A stretch of 64,000 nt of DNA. Origin: Enhygromyxa salina. GTDB taxonomy: Bacteria > Myxococcota_A > Polyangia > Nannocystales > Nannocystaceae. Below the pieces are notes generated by a model. That model was not told the DNA's origin. It saw only the letters and a program-made list of their open reading frames with translations, and did not search any database. The stretch spans positions 51,932 through 115,931 of the forward strand of contig NZ_PVNK01000232.1 of assembly GCF_002994615.1 (NCBI RefSeq). The letters run 5' to 3'. Below are positions 54,601-61,300 of this stretch, one piece after another (the stretch's first letter is position 1; the number at the start of each line of letters is the position of its first letter). Position numbers and translations under genes: made by a program.

Positions 54601-54786
54601 ACCGGCTACCGCGTCGGCTTGCTGATGTGCGGCGACCTCCAGACCGCCGCGCTGATGGTCTCGCAAGAGCAGAGCGTGCTCGGCTCGACCATGACGCCGA
54701 AGGACAAGATCAAGGAGCTCGTGCTCTACTCGATCTCCGAGGACTACTTCGACGCCCGCCGAGGCATCGGCATCCAAGTGGGGTAG
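42676..54786 (+). CDS. giant cytoplasmic TPR protein, GltI/AgmK-like (4036 aa)
   Basis: This is the largest gene in the window. There is no signal peptide or membrane helix, so it is cytoplasmic. Residues 1-~390 are TPR-like, ~395-556 are an Ala/Glu low-complexity insert, and from ~560 to ~3700 helical repeats recur with a 72-74 residue period, each opening near W-x-E/D-L (AEAWAELLG, ENWSDLAEI). The last ~280 residues are a non-TPR domain (APDVYLRPNEPGDITVINV, KKEHHLVFALGKHMMDLYP) seen at the end of other myxobacterial TPR proteins. Size, location and position match AgmK/GltI of the gliding machine, a very long TPR protein. Orthology is inferred from architecture. Confidence 0.75.
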   Translation: MEVTQRIKARLKEVQDWNSVIDEIEQEAGSLPEASQQSAALYELARACEDVLLDKARAMQCYQRAFKLDQTNLFALECAREIYREMAHLEMVTRLMGLELRANKDPDRAPKLNYAYGTAMLNQRQIDSAKDFLAAASNAEPDNPQYQARFQETLYDRNNWEFGLNNVVTQLQALTGSDDPFEADVAGRGPQVASLYLRGARILQQEAPDDARLLPMLFKALDADPTDVEAAFVAETILADGGHLQHIQQLQDRRASLIADPGERTRMLTDFGNVWQVRLQNPDMAAYFYRQALEIAYEDPSAAFAGHIAAFRTVAMTAAESGQVEGIIPLADRALGMLEDVEDATVIALLAGELAWRTAEDIDAARRLLSFAAQRAPQHPVVTEFEASVGGLAAGDPAGAEPEAAAAEAAEAEAAAAAEAEAAAAAEAEVAAAAEAEAAAAAEAEAAAAAEAEAAAAAEAEVAAAAEAEAAAAAEAEAAAAAEAEAAAAAEAEAAAAAEAQEDAAAAEAEAEAAAASEAAAAEAEAAAAEAEAAAEAETAAAAQEDASAEAEAEAAEEEQEQATVELGDEAFTEEEMALIEKAKAGEAKGGKRAIDGWRSAVSAMPTKSYPRERLKQLYIEKNKWSNVADLYKDQIKHTDDDEAKIPLYWELLSLYRERLKQPGLVVTTLSQLEKLVEATGDTEKLLEVVEAQQTQFEQMKRWPDLISRIRRRAELHEDPAEKTELNLQAARLFLDKFNNQAEAIKSYEAVLETDEFNSEALAKLKELYQRRRDWEKMIAVQQKELQLIEDPDERMTQLLEVARTAGKKIKKPAIAISLWSAVLEGDPTNVEALEVLEQMQEREKDWDALAKTLETLTEVTEDEKKKSQYLVKLGLLYADKLNDNKSAIRTWETLHGIDGDNRRAQDALKKLYVAEGDMESLEAFYAKQDKWAEFIRVLEREADSTDDEGRRITLTLKVAELYKARLDKPDRAVRSLEKALGKDENNLTLAEALIELYEEAGDERHISNPLQIKLGHTEDPDDRQALFARLADLAERVHDDQSQAFQYWKQSLDEDHTQADSAEHMRRLAEDTNLWGDLVGSFEAAYGKYGPDPDSLSLRLTVAEVYEKRLADLEKALAVNQEILEIDAEQETALASLENLYLALGREEDLLKVLGTKLELANDDDDRRQIQIRIGSIHEQLDHPDQAVEAYNAVLDMGVEAPSALAALDRLYVRLEKWTELADILRRELAVVEEQGEESEAGMALPDRATLHHRLGVALQEHLDDATEAVELFRQVLEYDPDHEDARQRLESWLDDDELKVRVATILREVYQRREGWPELVRVLEILAAAEEVTPERVALLLKIGEIQAQALGDSQAAFGAYARAFKEDAEDETAQQALESIAGIDDRWSDFAELYEGAVAKDLPSELMKQLLHKLAAVYDTQLGNPEQAINCYTRAVDIDPENREALDALEELYQRAEAWAELLGVYRSKVEFEDDPELRQSLRFKIAYLQEEMLQQNDEAIMTYNEILADDDTNMKAIVALDRLYQIQENWSDLAEILDRQLALAGDPDDMIQLSLRLGAVRLEKLQQAGLAVEIYRRVFDYDPANEAALAALETLLDNEDQQLTVAKILEPIYRTTNEWAKLIQAYEIMVARSLDPTERISLLHQIGELYEIAGEQPDQAFEAIGRALKEDPANEDTQRRLDSLANQMGSYAELVGLYEAAIEDIVDDQLSVQILDKVAKIYETTLDDAAKASASYNKILEIDPGNFAAIDALIEVHRRTNNFEALVGAVTRKAEMVDEPEDRKALLLYAADIRETMMEDAEGAIELFQQVLSIDDADARALDALEKLYLGLENWEALRDVYQRKTELAETAEDRRQALHVLGQVHDRELGDVERAIDTYQAILDIDPTDYDAIQALDRLYGQAERWHDQLQILEQAVEVADRHEAQTALRHRVGALWENQLADPIRAVESYREVLDHDPGHEPTIEALGRIAHGDTQPMMAAEVLEPFYEQLAEWEKLIDLYEVMVEHTDDPLAKIERLHKIADTYERHLQEFDKAFDTYARALGIDQEDETTVEQMTRLAEVTGDWEKYARILDEQAVNIMDPLVKAKMLKRVASVRLNQLSDVESAIDRYQKVLVEDPEDREAIEALDAIFSHLERWEELVENLERQIRITVDEVESIDLQFRMGQTYQLSMNDLPNAIEAYQNILNIQPDHSPSQQALEFIFYEGEHQHEIAEILEPIYFAAERWEPLVKLGEARLGTIDDAGDRFVVIQNVAEICERRLGDIGQAFLWWLRAYIDDPTSVQITEEIERLAEATQEWGAIVDVGDQILEGESVSPEIKQQVLSRSARVLDAKLQDYGRAIEYYRAVLELDAENIDALAALDRIYTQAAMYVELAEILQRRIAVEMDADLLVELELRLAQTFEGYLGNVNEAIAAYTRVLDNAPDNTTALERLEALYLSQHRFSDLFDNYQKMVDVANTDDDMAGCYQRMAKLASDALDREVDAVDLWNRVLDLRGEDPLALTELAGLHERAERWDELVEILERLVYVVEDPSDRVDAYQRLGRTYGEKLERDRQALDSWINALDIDPSNLETLETLKRLYEESQAWVELIDVLQRMVQLPAGVLEGERLRDLWAQIGSIQGEYLMATDDAITAWLQVLAIVAGDMEALAALEELYTAEARWAEAIQILERKVAAVDEEDSKIDVLMQIAGIWEENLENKDQAAGAYLEILDLRPGHSPAADALDAIYRETEQWEALTELLITRAEVTEDGEVEDKVRFLQQGAKVFEERLGDLDSAFAVLQAAFNVDYSNEDTSRELERIATVANKWGDLLNEYNSVVNEIEDPLERCELWVKIGRWYGEHLDRPDYGVQSLHKALELNSESVNALRELSNFYRRAGQSHELSETLARIVPLEQEPEVQAATLLDLAQVQETGLVELPAAVESYRRVLEIDSESVTAMDSLARLHEAQQQWNELVAILDRRSQIMDDPDEILVIKKRIGGVQEFSLQEAAAAIETFKDIIASEPTDRDALQALERLYMGQGNIEEYLETLEAELDATADINEQIEIHEKMAFALVEHAGDKERATEVLEKILMLDPARDQTYRQAEHLYYELERWTELVETYRNHVEAIGDVGAKIQLLQAMGETFERQIEDVDRAIDCYREILELDPNHFDAANTLSRLQEAIEDWPSAVETMDRLVGLIEDPQARLELLTRMGRVHFQKLEDQEEAERRLNDALTIDPGHVPALIILAELYRARLDWLKAARTLQTASECSTNNYEKTQLAADAGFIFLDELEDEGSATTMFRTAIGIDPEHVKVGKVLSRIFYETEQFQDADPIYDMLARKSDQLELDDDELRELYLRAAKIARKLGDGDKALKRYKSAYDIDSTNHEVLTGMADLLFEQENWERAFKLYQTILVQHRDSQSDDDTVLVYYRLGTIKRRQNEPRKALNYMEKALEVQPFNKGVLEAVIELQSAANDWEGVIQAKRALVDVVETDDERFDLYKEIGELYVEKLENRTKAAEAYSSALDLRPQDFPMLHTLLALYQENKQWDELISIIDRIVEIEENALRRSRYNYSAAVVLRDNLQAQDEAIDRLNTVLDDDPTYLKAFQAIDALVTKTKDWKSLERSYRKMIKRLPATGQEELALALWSNLGEIYRTRLNNFQSAAEVFTIVASQFDPGNPKWQIILAELYERLLEQNPNEFAPKAVAAHQALIAHEPYRIESYHALYNIYRQSNQVDKAWCVAQALTFLKKANDDQQALYERHRQDGFVRARQRLSETTMRKHVFHPDQDAYLTGILGLVAQPLAAWRAKELPPTIKSDSRTDITLDPSPFAQIAKYTKDVLNVGAPDVYLRPNEPGDITVINVKRDGAVHPSMVVYSNVLRGKKEHHLVFALGKHMMDLYPPHYAYVTIDRSPQSLKQVFMACMRICGMPVQGDTAALDSIAREIQGRMSAGHVDQLNSLMKKFIQAGGSTDVKRWAAAVELTGYRVGLLMCGDLQTAALMVSQEQSVLGSTMTPKDKIKELVLYSISEDYFDARRGIGIQVG
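43879..44340 (+). repeat. Ala/Glu-encoding low-complexity repeat
   Basis: About 460 bp of GCGGCGGAGGCCGAGGCA-like units encode AEAEAAA stretches in the gltI-like protein. Units recur nearly exactly, which suggests slippage; copy number may differ between strains. Confidence 0.88.
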
Positions 54787-54799
54787 TTTAGCCCCCCCC

Positions 54800-54930
54800 G
54801 GCCACCTCAGACTTTGCCACGCACGGCCGGTTCCCGGCCGGTCGCGGGCTCGCTCCGCTCCCCCGCTCGGTGGGCTGGTATGGGCTTGGCAGTGGCCTAC
54901 GTGGCCCCCCAGAGGGGGGCTCGTTCGTGC
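54800..54930 (+). repeat. dispersed two-hairpin intergenic element, copy c
   Basis: The element begins GCCACCTCAGACTTTGCCAC. Hairpin 1 is at 54824-54840 (CGGCCGG, loop TTC, CCGGCCG), then GCTCGGTGGGCTGGTAT, and hairpin 2 is at 54904-54920 (GCCCCCC, AGA, GGGGGGC) followed by CTCGT. It lies right after the gltI-like stop, in a convergent gap. The whole 542-bp gap (54787-55328) is filled by copies c and d plus a palindrome. Confidence 0.85.
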
Positions 54931-55020
54931 CTGCACGTCCGCGATGAGCGTTTGGTTTGAGTGCTGCTCACACGCGCTTGGGCGGAGGCACGACGCGACC
55001 AACGCCGACGTTTGCGGGCG

Positions 55021-55141
55021 CGTGCGTCGGCCGCTTCGCGGCCGGTCGCGGACTCGCTTCGCTCGCCCGCTCGGTGGGCTGGTTATGGGCTTGGCAGCGG
55101 TCTGGGTGGCCCCCCAGAGGGGGGCTCGTGCTCGCATGCAC
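55021..55141 (+). repeat. dispersed two-hairpin intergenic element, copy d
   Basis: Hairpin 1 is at 55028-55044 (CGGCCGC, TTC, GCGGCCG), then GCTCGGTGGGCTGGTTAT, and hairpin 2 is at 55109-55125 (GCCCCCC, AGA, GGGGGGC). Compared with copy c, the loop-closing pair of hairpin 1 is C-G instead of G-C, a compensated change. Long open frames crossing copies c and d in all three plus frames are artefacts of the repeat. Confidence 0.87.
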
Positions 55142-55292
55142 ACGTCGGCGCGAGTCGGGGCCTGGCTCCGCCCAACCGCCGCGTGCCAACAACGGTGGGC
55201 AGCACGGCAACCAACGGCGCGACCAAGGGTCCCGCGACGGGTCCCCCGGCGGGGGGGAGGGACCGGCTACGGTCCCTCCATCAAAAGAAGAG

Positions 55293-55352
55293 TTTCGGAC
55301 AACGCAAGAGACCTAGTCCCGTTCGGGACTAGGTCTCTTGCGTCGTCCGAAA
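55293..55352. terminator. 29-bp inverted repeat overlapping the cyclase 3' end
   Basis: Arms 55293-55321 and 55324-55352 are complementary at 28 of 29 positions with only TT between them. The stop codon and last seven codons of the cyclase gene lie inside one arm. It should fold into a very stable hairpin in transcripts from either strand and probably ends transcription from both convergent genes. Confidence 0.75.
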
Positions 55353-56978
55353 CGGCGCGGTCGGATGGCGCTGGGCGATCGAGGGGACGGCGACCTCTTG
55401 GGAGCCGGTCACGTTCCAGATCTGGATGGGGTCGGTCTTGCCCTTGACCTGGACCGGCTCGCGCTGCTCGGCGATCACGTAGACCTCGCACTGGCTCATC
55501 GTCGAGGGCGAGATGATGACCTCGTTGGCCTTGGCCACGCTGCACAGGCGGGCGGCGACGTTCACGGCGTCGCCGATGACGGTGTACTGCAGCGTGCGCG
55601 ACGAGCCGATCGCGCCCGCGATGACCGGGCCGGAGTTGATGCCGATGCCGATCCGGATCTCTTCTTTGCCCTCGCTCGCGCGGGTGCGGTTGAACTCCTC
55701 GAGGGCCTTGAGCATGTCGAGGGCGCAGCGGACGGCGCGGACCGGGGCGTCGGGAAGCTCGACGGGGGCGCCGAACAGGCCGATGAGCTCGTCGCCGACG
55801 TACTTGTCGAGGGTCCCGCCGTGCTTGAACAGCACGTCGACCATGAACTCGAAGTAGTCGTTGAGGGTCTCGACCATCTCCTCGGGCGTGTGCCGCTCGC
55901 TCATCGAGGTGAAGCCGCGGATGTCGGCGAAGAGCATCGTGACCTCGCGGTTGGCACCGGCCTGGTCGAGGGTCAGGGCGCCCGAGACGATCTCGTCGAC
56001 GAGGTTGGGCGAGAGCAGGCGCTGGAACTCGGCCCGGGTCGCGGCCTCGTGCTCGATCTTCTTGGCCAGGCGAAAGTTCTGAATCGCTATCGCGGCCTGA
56101 GTTGCGATGCCCGAGAAGAGCAGCAGATCTTTGTCGGCGAAGGCCCCGCTGGCGAGCATCGAGTCGACGTGGAAGGCGCCGACGAGCTGGTCGGCCACGA
56201 GCAAGGGCACGGCCATCGTCGAGCGGATGCCCTGCATGATGATGCTCTTGGCCGCCTTGAAGCGCTCGTCGACCATCGCGTCCGACGACAGGACCGCGGC
56301 CTTGTTGCGCTTGACCTCGTCGAGGATCGTGTTCGAGAGCTTGATCTCCTCGTCGGTCCGCTTCTGGCGCACGTAGGCGGGCTTGAGCGTGTCGGTGTCG
56401 GGATCGTAGAGCAGGATCACCGCTCGGTCGGCGCGGATGATCTGGAAGGTCTCGTCGACGATCTGCTGCAGCAACTGGTCGAGGTCGGTGCCGATCGCTA
56501 GCTTCTGTGAGAGCTCGTGGGCGACGCGAAGCTTCTCGTAGTCGGCCTTGAGCGTGTCGATGTCGGAGATGTCGGCGACCGGCAAGAAGCGCTTGCTGGC
56601 GTCGATGCGGTTGCGGACCTCGCTCTGGACCTGGCCCGGCATCATCGTCACGCGACCGCGATGGGCCTGCTCGACTGCGTGCTGCGCGGCCGGGTTGTCC
56701 TCGGCGAACGCGAAGGTCGTGTTGCCGAGCTGGATGCGGTCGCCGTCGTTGAGCACGGCCTCGCCGACCCGCTCGCCGTTGACCATGGTCCCGTTGAGGC
56801 TGCCCGCGTCGCGCAGGACCCAGCGACCGTTGGGCGCGAGCGTGACCCGGCAGTGCTCCTTCGACACGATGCGATCGAGCACCTGGATGCTGTTGTCAGG
56901 GTGACGACCGAGCGTGTTGAACGCGGTCAGGGGGTACTCGATGGTCTTTTCCCCCAGCAGGATGAGCTTGCCGGACAT
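55329..56978 (-). CDS. FHA-GAF-class III adenylate cyclase
   Basis: The 549-residue soluble protein has an N-terminal FHA domain (GRHPDNSIQVLDRIVSKEHC, SLNGTMVNGERV; residues ~20-95), a GAF domain (~150-300; AVPLLVADQLVGAFHVDSM), and a class III cyclase domain (~335-510). The metal Asp residues are D352 in FADIRGF and D396 in YVGDELIG. The Lys in LDKYVGD and the Asp in VIGDAVNVAARL fit ATP selectivity, so cAMP is the likely product. FHA suggests recruitment to a phosphorylated Ser/Thr kinase target. Its last codons lie in the 29-bp inverted repeat. Confidence 0.93.
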   Translation of the reverse strand: MSGKLILLGEKTIEYPLTAFNTLGRHPDNSIQVLDRIVSKEHCRVTLAPNGRWVLRDAGSLNGTMVNGERVGEAVLNDGDRIQLGNTTFAFAEDNPAAQHAVEQAHRGRVTMMPGQVQSEVRNRIDASKRFLPVADISDIDTLKADYEKLRVAHELSQKLAIGTDLDQLLQQIVDETFQIIRADRAVILLYDPDTDTLKPAYVRQKRTDEEIKLSNTILDEVKRNKAAVLSSDAMVDERFKAAKSIIMQGIRSTMAVPLLVADQLVGAFHVDSMLASGAFADKDLLLFSGIATQAAIAIQNFRLAKKIEHEAATRAEFQRLLSPNLVDEIVSGALTLDQAGANREVTMLFADIRGFTSMSERHTPEEMVETLNDYFEFMVDVLFKHGGTLDKYVGDELIGLFGAPVELPDAPVRAVRCALDMLKALEEFNRTRASEGKEEIRIGIGINSGPVIAGAIGSSRTLQYTVIGDAVNVAARLCSVAKANEVIISPSTMSQCEVYVIAEQREPVQVKGKTDPIQIWNVTGSQEVAVPSIAQRHPTAPFRTTQET

Positions 56979-57004
56979 CGCCTCTCGGACGGCCTCGAGC
57001 CGCG

Positions 57005-57034
57005 ATCGTAGGTCACCGGGGCGCAGTAGATCAA
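57005..57034 (-). promoter_or_regulatory. promoter of the adenylate cyclase gene
   Basis: On the minus strand TTGATC (57034-57029) and TACGAT (57010-57005) are 18 bp apart, placing a start about 20 bp before the ATG. Confidence 0.45.
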
Positions 57035-57131
57035 CCGCAGTCCGCGGATGGCGGCCAGGGGCGCTCGAGCGACGGCATCCGCGCGCTACGGACTGTCGAG
57101 ACCGTCGGCGGTGAGGTCTCCAGGGCTCGGC

Positions 57132-57620
57132 TCACGGCGCGTTCGGATCGACCGGGAGCTCGTCGCCGAGGGTCGCGGAGTCCAGCTCACGCCCCTCGCA
57201 GGTCCAGCCCGCGCCGCGTCCCGGTCGCGTGCACAGCATCTCGAGCTCGTTGACGACCTCTTTTGCGTCAGTGAAGGGCAGCTCGAGCCAGTCTGAGTAC
57301 AAGACCCCAAACCGGATCTGATTGTCGTCGTCGATCTCGATCCAGTACTCGGCCCCGGGGTCACTGACGCCGAGCTCTTGGATCTGGTTGCGCATGTCGG
57401 ACAGCATCTTGTCGACGAGCTTGTCGTCGGCCAGCATCCGTGACGCCTTGCCCGTGAAATCCGACGAGGTCTCGTCGAGTACCCGCATGACCTCGGACTT
57501 GCGGAAGTAGGCCGGCAGATAGATCCACAGCGCGTAGCCGCCGCTGATCAACGCCACGAGGATCGCGATCACGACGATGTTCAGTTTGCGCGGCTTCTTG
57601 TACTCGACGCTCTCGTTCAT
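57132..57620 (-). CDS. single-pass membrane protein, unknown function
   Basis: The 162-residue product starts at 57620 because AGGAG lies about 5 bp upstream. An in-frame ATG at 57659 is a weaker alternative. A basic stretch (YKKPRKLN) precedes one membrane helix (IVVIAILVALISGGYALWIYL), and the rest is an acidic extracytoplasmic domain with two Cys near the end. No family is recognised. It lies 153 bp upstream of the cyclase gene on the same strand; the cyclase has its own candidate promoter in that gap. Confidence 0.7.
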   Translation of the reverse strand: MNESVEYKKPRKLNIVVIAILVALISGGYALWIYLPAYFRKSEVMRVLDETSSDFTGKASRMLADDKLVDKMLSDMRNQIQELGVSDPGAEYWIEIDDDNQIRFGVLYSDWLELPFTDAKEVVNELEMLCTRPGRGAGWTCEGRELDSATLGDELPVDPNAP

Positions 57621-57767
57621 GGTCTCCTGAGCCCCCCTGCCCACCTTAGACTCTGCCACGTGTGTTTTGGACCCCCCACAGCGACCTTGGGCTCCGCACT
57701 CTTGGCGCGCTCAGCCCCGAAGTCCCGCGTCCGGTCCGGCAGAGTCGCTGACGCCCGCGCGAAAATA

Positions 57768-58293
57768 GCCCCCTCCCACGTCGGGGGCCCCCGCCGCCCA
57801 TTGCGAGCCGAATTACCAGCCCACCGAGCGAGCGAGGGGGCGACCGGCCGTGCGTGGCAGAGAGGAAGGAGGCCGCGGGGGTATAAAGGAGCCCCCTTCT
57901 AGGGGGCCACACCGCCCGTTGCGAGGCGAATAACCAGCCCACCGAGCGAGCGAGCGGAGCGAGGGAGCGACCGGCCGCGCAGCGGCCGTGCGTGGCAGAG
58001 TCGAAGGTGGCTGGGGGGGGTACAAAGGAGCCCCCTTCTAGGGGGCCACGGAGCCCGTTGCGAGGCGAATAACCAGCCCACCGAGCGAGCGCAGCGAGGG
58101 AGCGACCGGCCGCGCAGCGGCCGTGCGTGGCAGAGAGGAAGGAGGCCGCGGGGGTATAAAGGAGCCCCCTTCTAGGGGGCCACGCAGCCCGTTGCGAGGC
58201 GAATAACCAGCCCACCGAGCGAGCGAGCGGAGCGAGGGAGCGACCGGCCGCGCAGCGGCCGTGCGTGGCAGAGTCGAAGGTGGCTGCGGGGGT
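57768..58293 (-). repeat. tandem array of four two-hairpin elements (minus orientation)
   Basis: Four units follow one another with periods of about 123, 139 and 134 bp, read on the minus strand. Hairpin 2 is at 58164-58180, 58030-58046 and 57891-57907 (GCCCCCT, AGA, AGGGGGC), with an altered copy at 57768-57788 (same GCCCCC/GGGGGC stem, new loop). Hairpin 1 (CGGCCGC, loop TGC on this strand, GCGGCCG) is intact in three units; the leftmost lost one arm by an 11-bp deletion. Spacers contain TATAAA on the plus strand. It fills the 709-bp divergent gap 57621-58329 together with a head fragment at 57630-57660. Confidence 0.88.
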
Positions 58294-58329
58294 CTAAAAA
58301 AACCCCTATGATCCGGGCCGAAGCGCGCT

Positions 58330-61300
58330 GTGTTCCACTTGCCCGCATACCTCGCGCTCGAGCGCTGGGTACACGCCCGAACGGTCGTCGTGGTCCAACC
58401 CAGCGGGCCGGAGGGGCCCCGTCGCCTGTTGGCGGCCGGCGCCCGTCGGGTGCTGGTGATCGGGGGCGACTTCCCCCCGGAGCCGGACATGGAGGTGCGG
58501 CCGGCGAGCGGGGCTCGGCTCCCGCTGCGCGACGGGAGCATCGACGTCGTCTTGTGCATCGAGGCCTTCGGCGGGCTGCGCTCGACCGATCGGCGCGAGC
58601 TGCTGCGCGAGAGCCACCGGATCTTGCGCACCGAAGGCCTGTTTTGCGCGTGGATCGAGCAGCGCGAGGTGGAGGCCTTCGGGCGCACGCTGCTCGGCTC
58701 GTCCCAGGTCGACTTTTGGGCTCTCGAAGATCAGATCAACGCGATCTTCCCCCGCGTCGACATGCTGGCGCAGATGCCCTGGCAGGGCTTCTCGCTCGCG
58801 CCGATCCTCGACGAGGACACGGCCTTCGAGGGCGAGGAGCCGCAGCTTGCGCTGCGCGAGGAGCTGCTCGAGGAGGCGCCGGAGGCGTCGCACTTCCTCG
58901 CGATCGCGAGCAAGAGCCGGATCCCGGCGGAGTTGGGCCGGGAGTGCCTGCTGATCCCGCTCCCGCGCGACGAGGTGTTCGGCTTCAACCCCCAGGCCGA
59001 GCGCGACGGGGCCGAGATCGAGGAGCTGCGCGACGAGCTCGACCGCCTGCGAGAGGAGCTCAGCCTCCGCGCGGCCAAGGTCGCCGCGACCCACGGGCGG
59101 GTCCGCGAGCTGGAGTCGCAGCTCGAGAGCTTGCGCGCGCGCTCGACCGAGGTCGAGGCCGCCGAGGTCGAGCGCCTGCGTGACGCGCTGACCGAGGCCG
59201 AGACCCAGCTCAGTATCTTTCGCGCCCGCGAGCAGGAGCAGGGCGTGCAGATCGCTCGACTCGAGGACGAGCGCAGCGAGCTGCTCGCCAACCTCGAGCT
59301 CGCGCGGACCGAGCAGACCTCGGTTGGGGTCAGCGTGGCGAGCACCGAGGCCGAGCTGCGCCGGGAGCTCGAAGAGGCGCAGGCGCGCGCGCGCGAGGCC
59401 GAGGACAGCCTCCGCGGGGCCGACGAGCGCCTGCGCAGCCACGAGACGGATCTGCAGATCCTCACGCGGACCTCGGGTGAGCAGGACAAGGCCGTCGAGC
59501 GCCTGACCGCGCAGCTCGACACCGAGCGCCAGGCCCTCGAGGCCGCTCGCGCCGAGGAGCGCCAGCTGCGTGAGCGGCTCGAGTCCCTCGACTCCGAGCG
59601 CGAGGAGCTCCGCCGCCAAAACGACGTCTACGTGGCCGAGCGCGAGGGCGCGCGCAAGCTCGCCCAGCGCATGGAGGCCGAGCTCGAGGTCGTCAATCGC
59701 CGGGCCAAGGACCAAGACCTGGCGCTGTCGGCCAAGGTCGAGGAGTCTTCGCGGCTCGCGGGCGAGCTCGAGGCCATGCGCCGACGCCTCGCCGAGGCCG
59801 AGAGCGCGCTGACCCAGACCCGGACCCGGGCCGAGGAGCTGTCGGCGACGGCGGCCCAGGGCGCCGAGCAGGGGCGGATGCTGGCCGACGTCGCCGTCGA
59901 CCGCGACCGCCTCCGCGACGAGCTGAGCCAGCGCAACCGTCAGCTCGAGGAGCTCGAGGCGCGGATGTGGGAGACCCGCGAGGCGCTGCAAAAAGAGCGG
60001 CTCGAGGGCGTGCGCGCGAGCGGGGAGGTCGAGCGCCTGCGCGAGCAGGTCGAGCGGGCCCGGGCCGAGGAGCAAAAGCGCGGCCGCGAGGTCGAGGAGC
60101 TCGGTCGTGAGCTGCGCGCGCTCGAGGTCGCGAAGGCCGAGGCCAGCGCGTTGCTGCGCGCGCGCGACGAGCAGATCGCTCGCCTCCAGGGCGAGGCCGA
60201 GGCCCTCGCCGGCCAGTCCGCCGATGTCGACGAGCTGCGCGCGCAGCTGCGTGAGCGCAACGAGAAGCTCGCTAGCCTCGCCGAGCAGGTCGCGGCCGTC
60301 GAGGCTCGCGACGAGCGGATCGGCGTCGAGTCCAAGCAAACCCAAGACGCGCTCGATCAGGCCAACGCGCGCCTCGCCGAGCTCGAGGCCCAGCTCGACG
60401 AGCACAGCGGGGCCGCGGCCGCGGCCGCGGCCGAGCTCGAGGTCAAGCGGGTCGAGGTCGAGCAGCTGAGCGGGACCGTCGCCGGGCTCCAGGCTCAGCT
60501 CGAGGAGGCCCGCGAGCACACCAAGCAGCGCGAGACCGAGAAGGCCGTGCTTCAGCGCCAGCTCGAGGAGGCCGCGGCGATCCGCGACAGCCTCCGTCGG
60601 CAGCTGCGCGAGCGCGAGCGCGACGTCGATCGCCTGTCGAACGACCAAGACACCCACTCGCTCGAGCTCCTGCAGCTGCGTCGCGAGCTCGAGGTCGCGA
60701 CCGAGGCCGCCGACCAGCTCGAGCGCGGCGAGAGCGAGGGCCCCAGCGCCGAGGAGATCGAGACCTGGCCCGAGGCCGCGCGGCGAGAGCTCGAGCGCCT
60801 CCGCGCCGCGATGGCGGTCCAGGCCCGCGATCACGGCCGCCGGCTCACGGAGGCCCGAGCCGAGACCGTGGCCGCGGCGCCCGGGGCCGACGGCGATCGC
60901 CTCCATCGCCTCCGCCTCGAGGTCCAGGTCCGGACGGCCGAGCAGGAGTACATGCTCGCGTCGCTCGATTCGGCCGAGCAGAAGATCTGGGAGATGACCG
61001 ACGCCTCGGACCGCAACGCGGCCCGGTTCGCGGCGAGCCTCGCCCAGCTCGAGAAGCACAAGGAGACGGTCGACTCGCTGCTCGACGAGCTCGAGGTCAC
61101 GCGCAACTTGCTCGCGGCCGAGCAGGCCCGGGCGCTCGAGCAAGAGCGGATGCTAGCGAGCGAGCGGGCCAAGATGGCCCGGGCCGGGATCGGCGTCGAT
61201 GGCTTCCCCGCCACCGACGCGAGCGAGGATGATCCCTTCGCAAACTTCGACGGGGAGGACCTGCTCGATCTCGGCGAGGATCCCGCCCCAGGGCGCGCGC

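Noticed and set aside
54944..55447. Several overlapping plus-strand frames in the gltI-cyclase gap
   Set aside because: They cross the two-hairpin element and the palindrome, have Arg/Gly-rich composition and end inside the antisense cyclase gene.
57646..58215. Minus-strand open frame with repeated WLFASQR and SATHGRCAAGRS phrases
   Set aside because: It is a translation of the tandem hairpin array; the same phrases appear in all frames and there is no ribosome-binding site.
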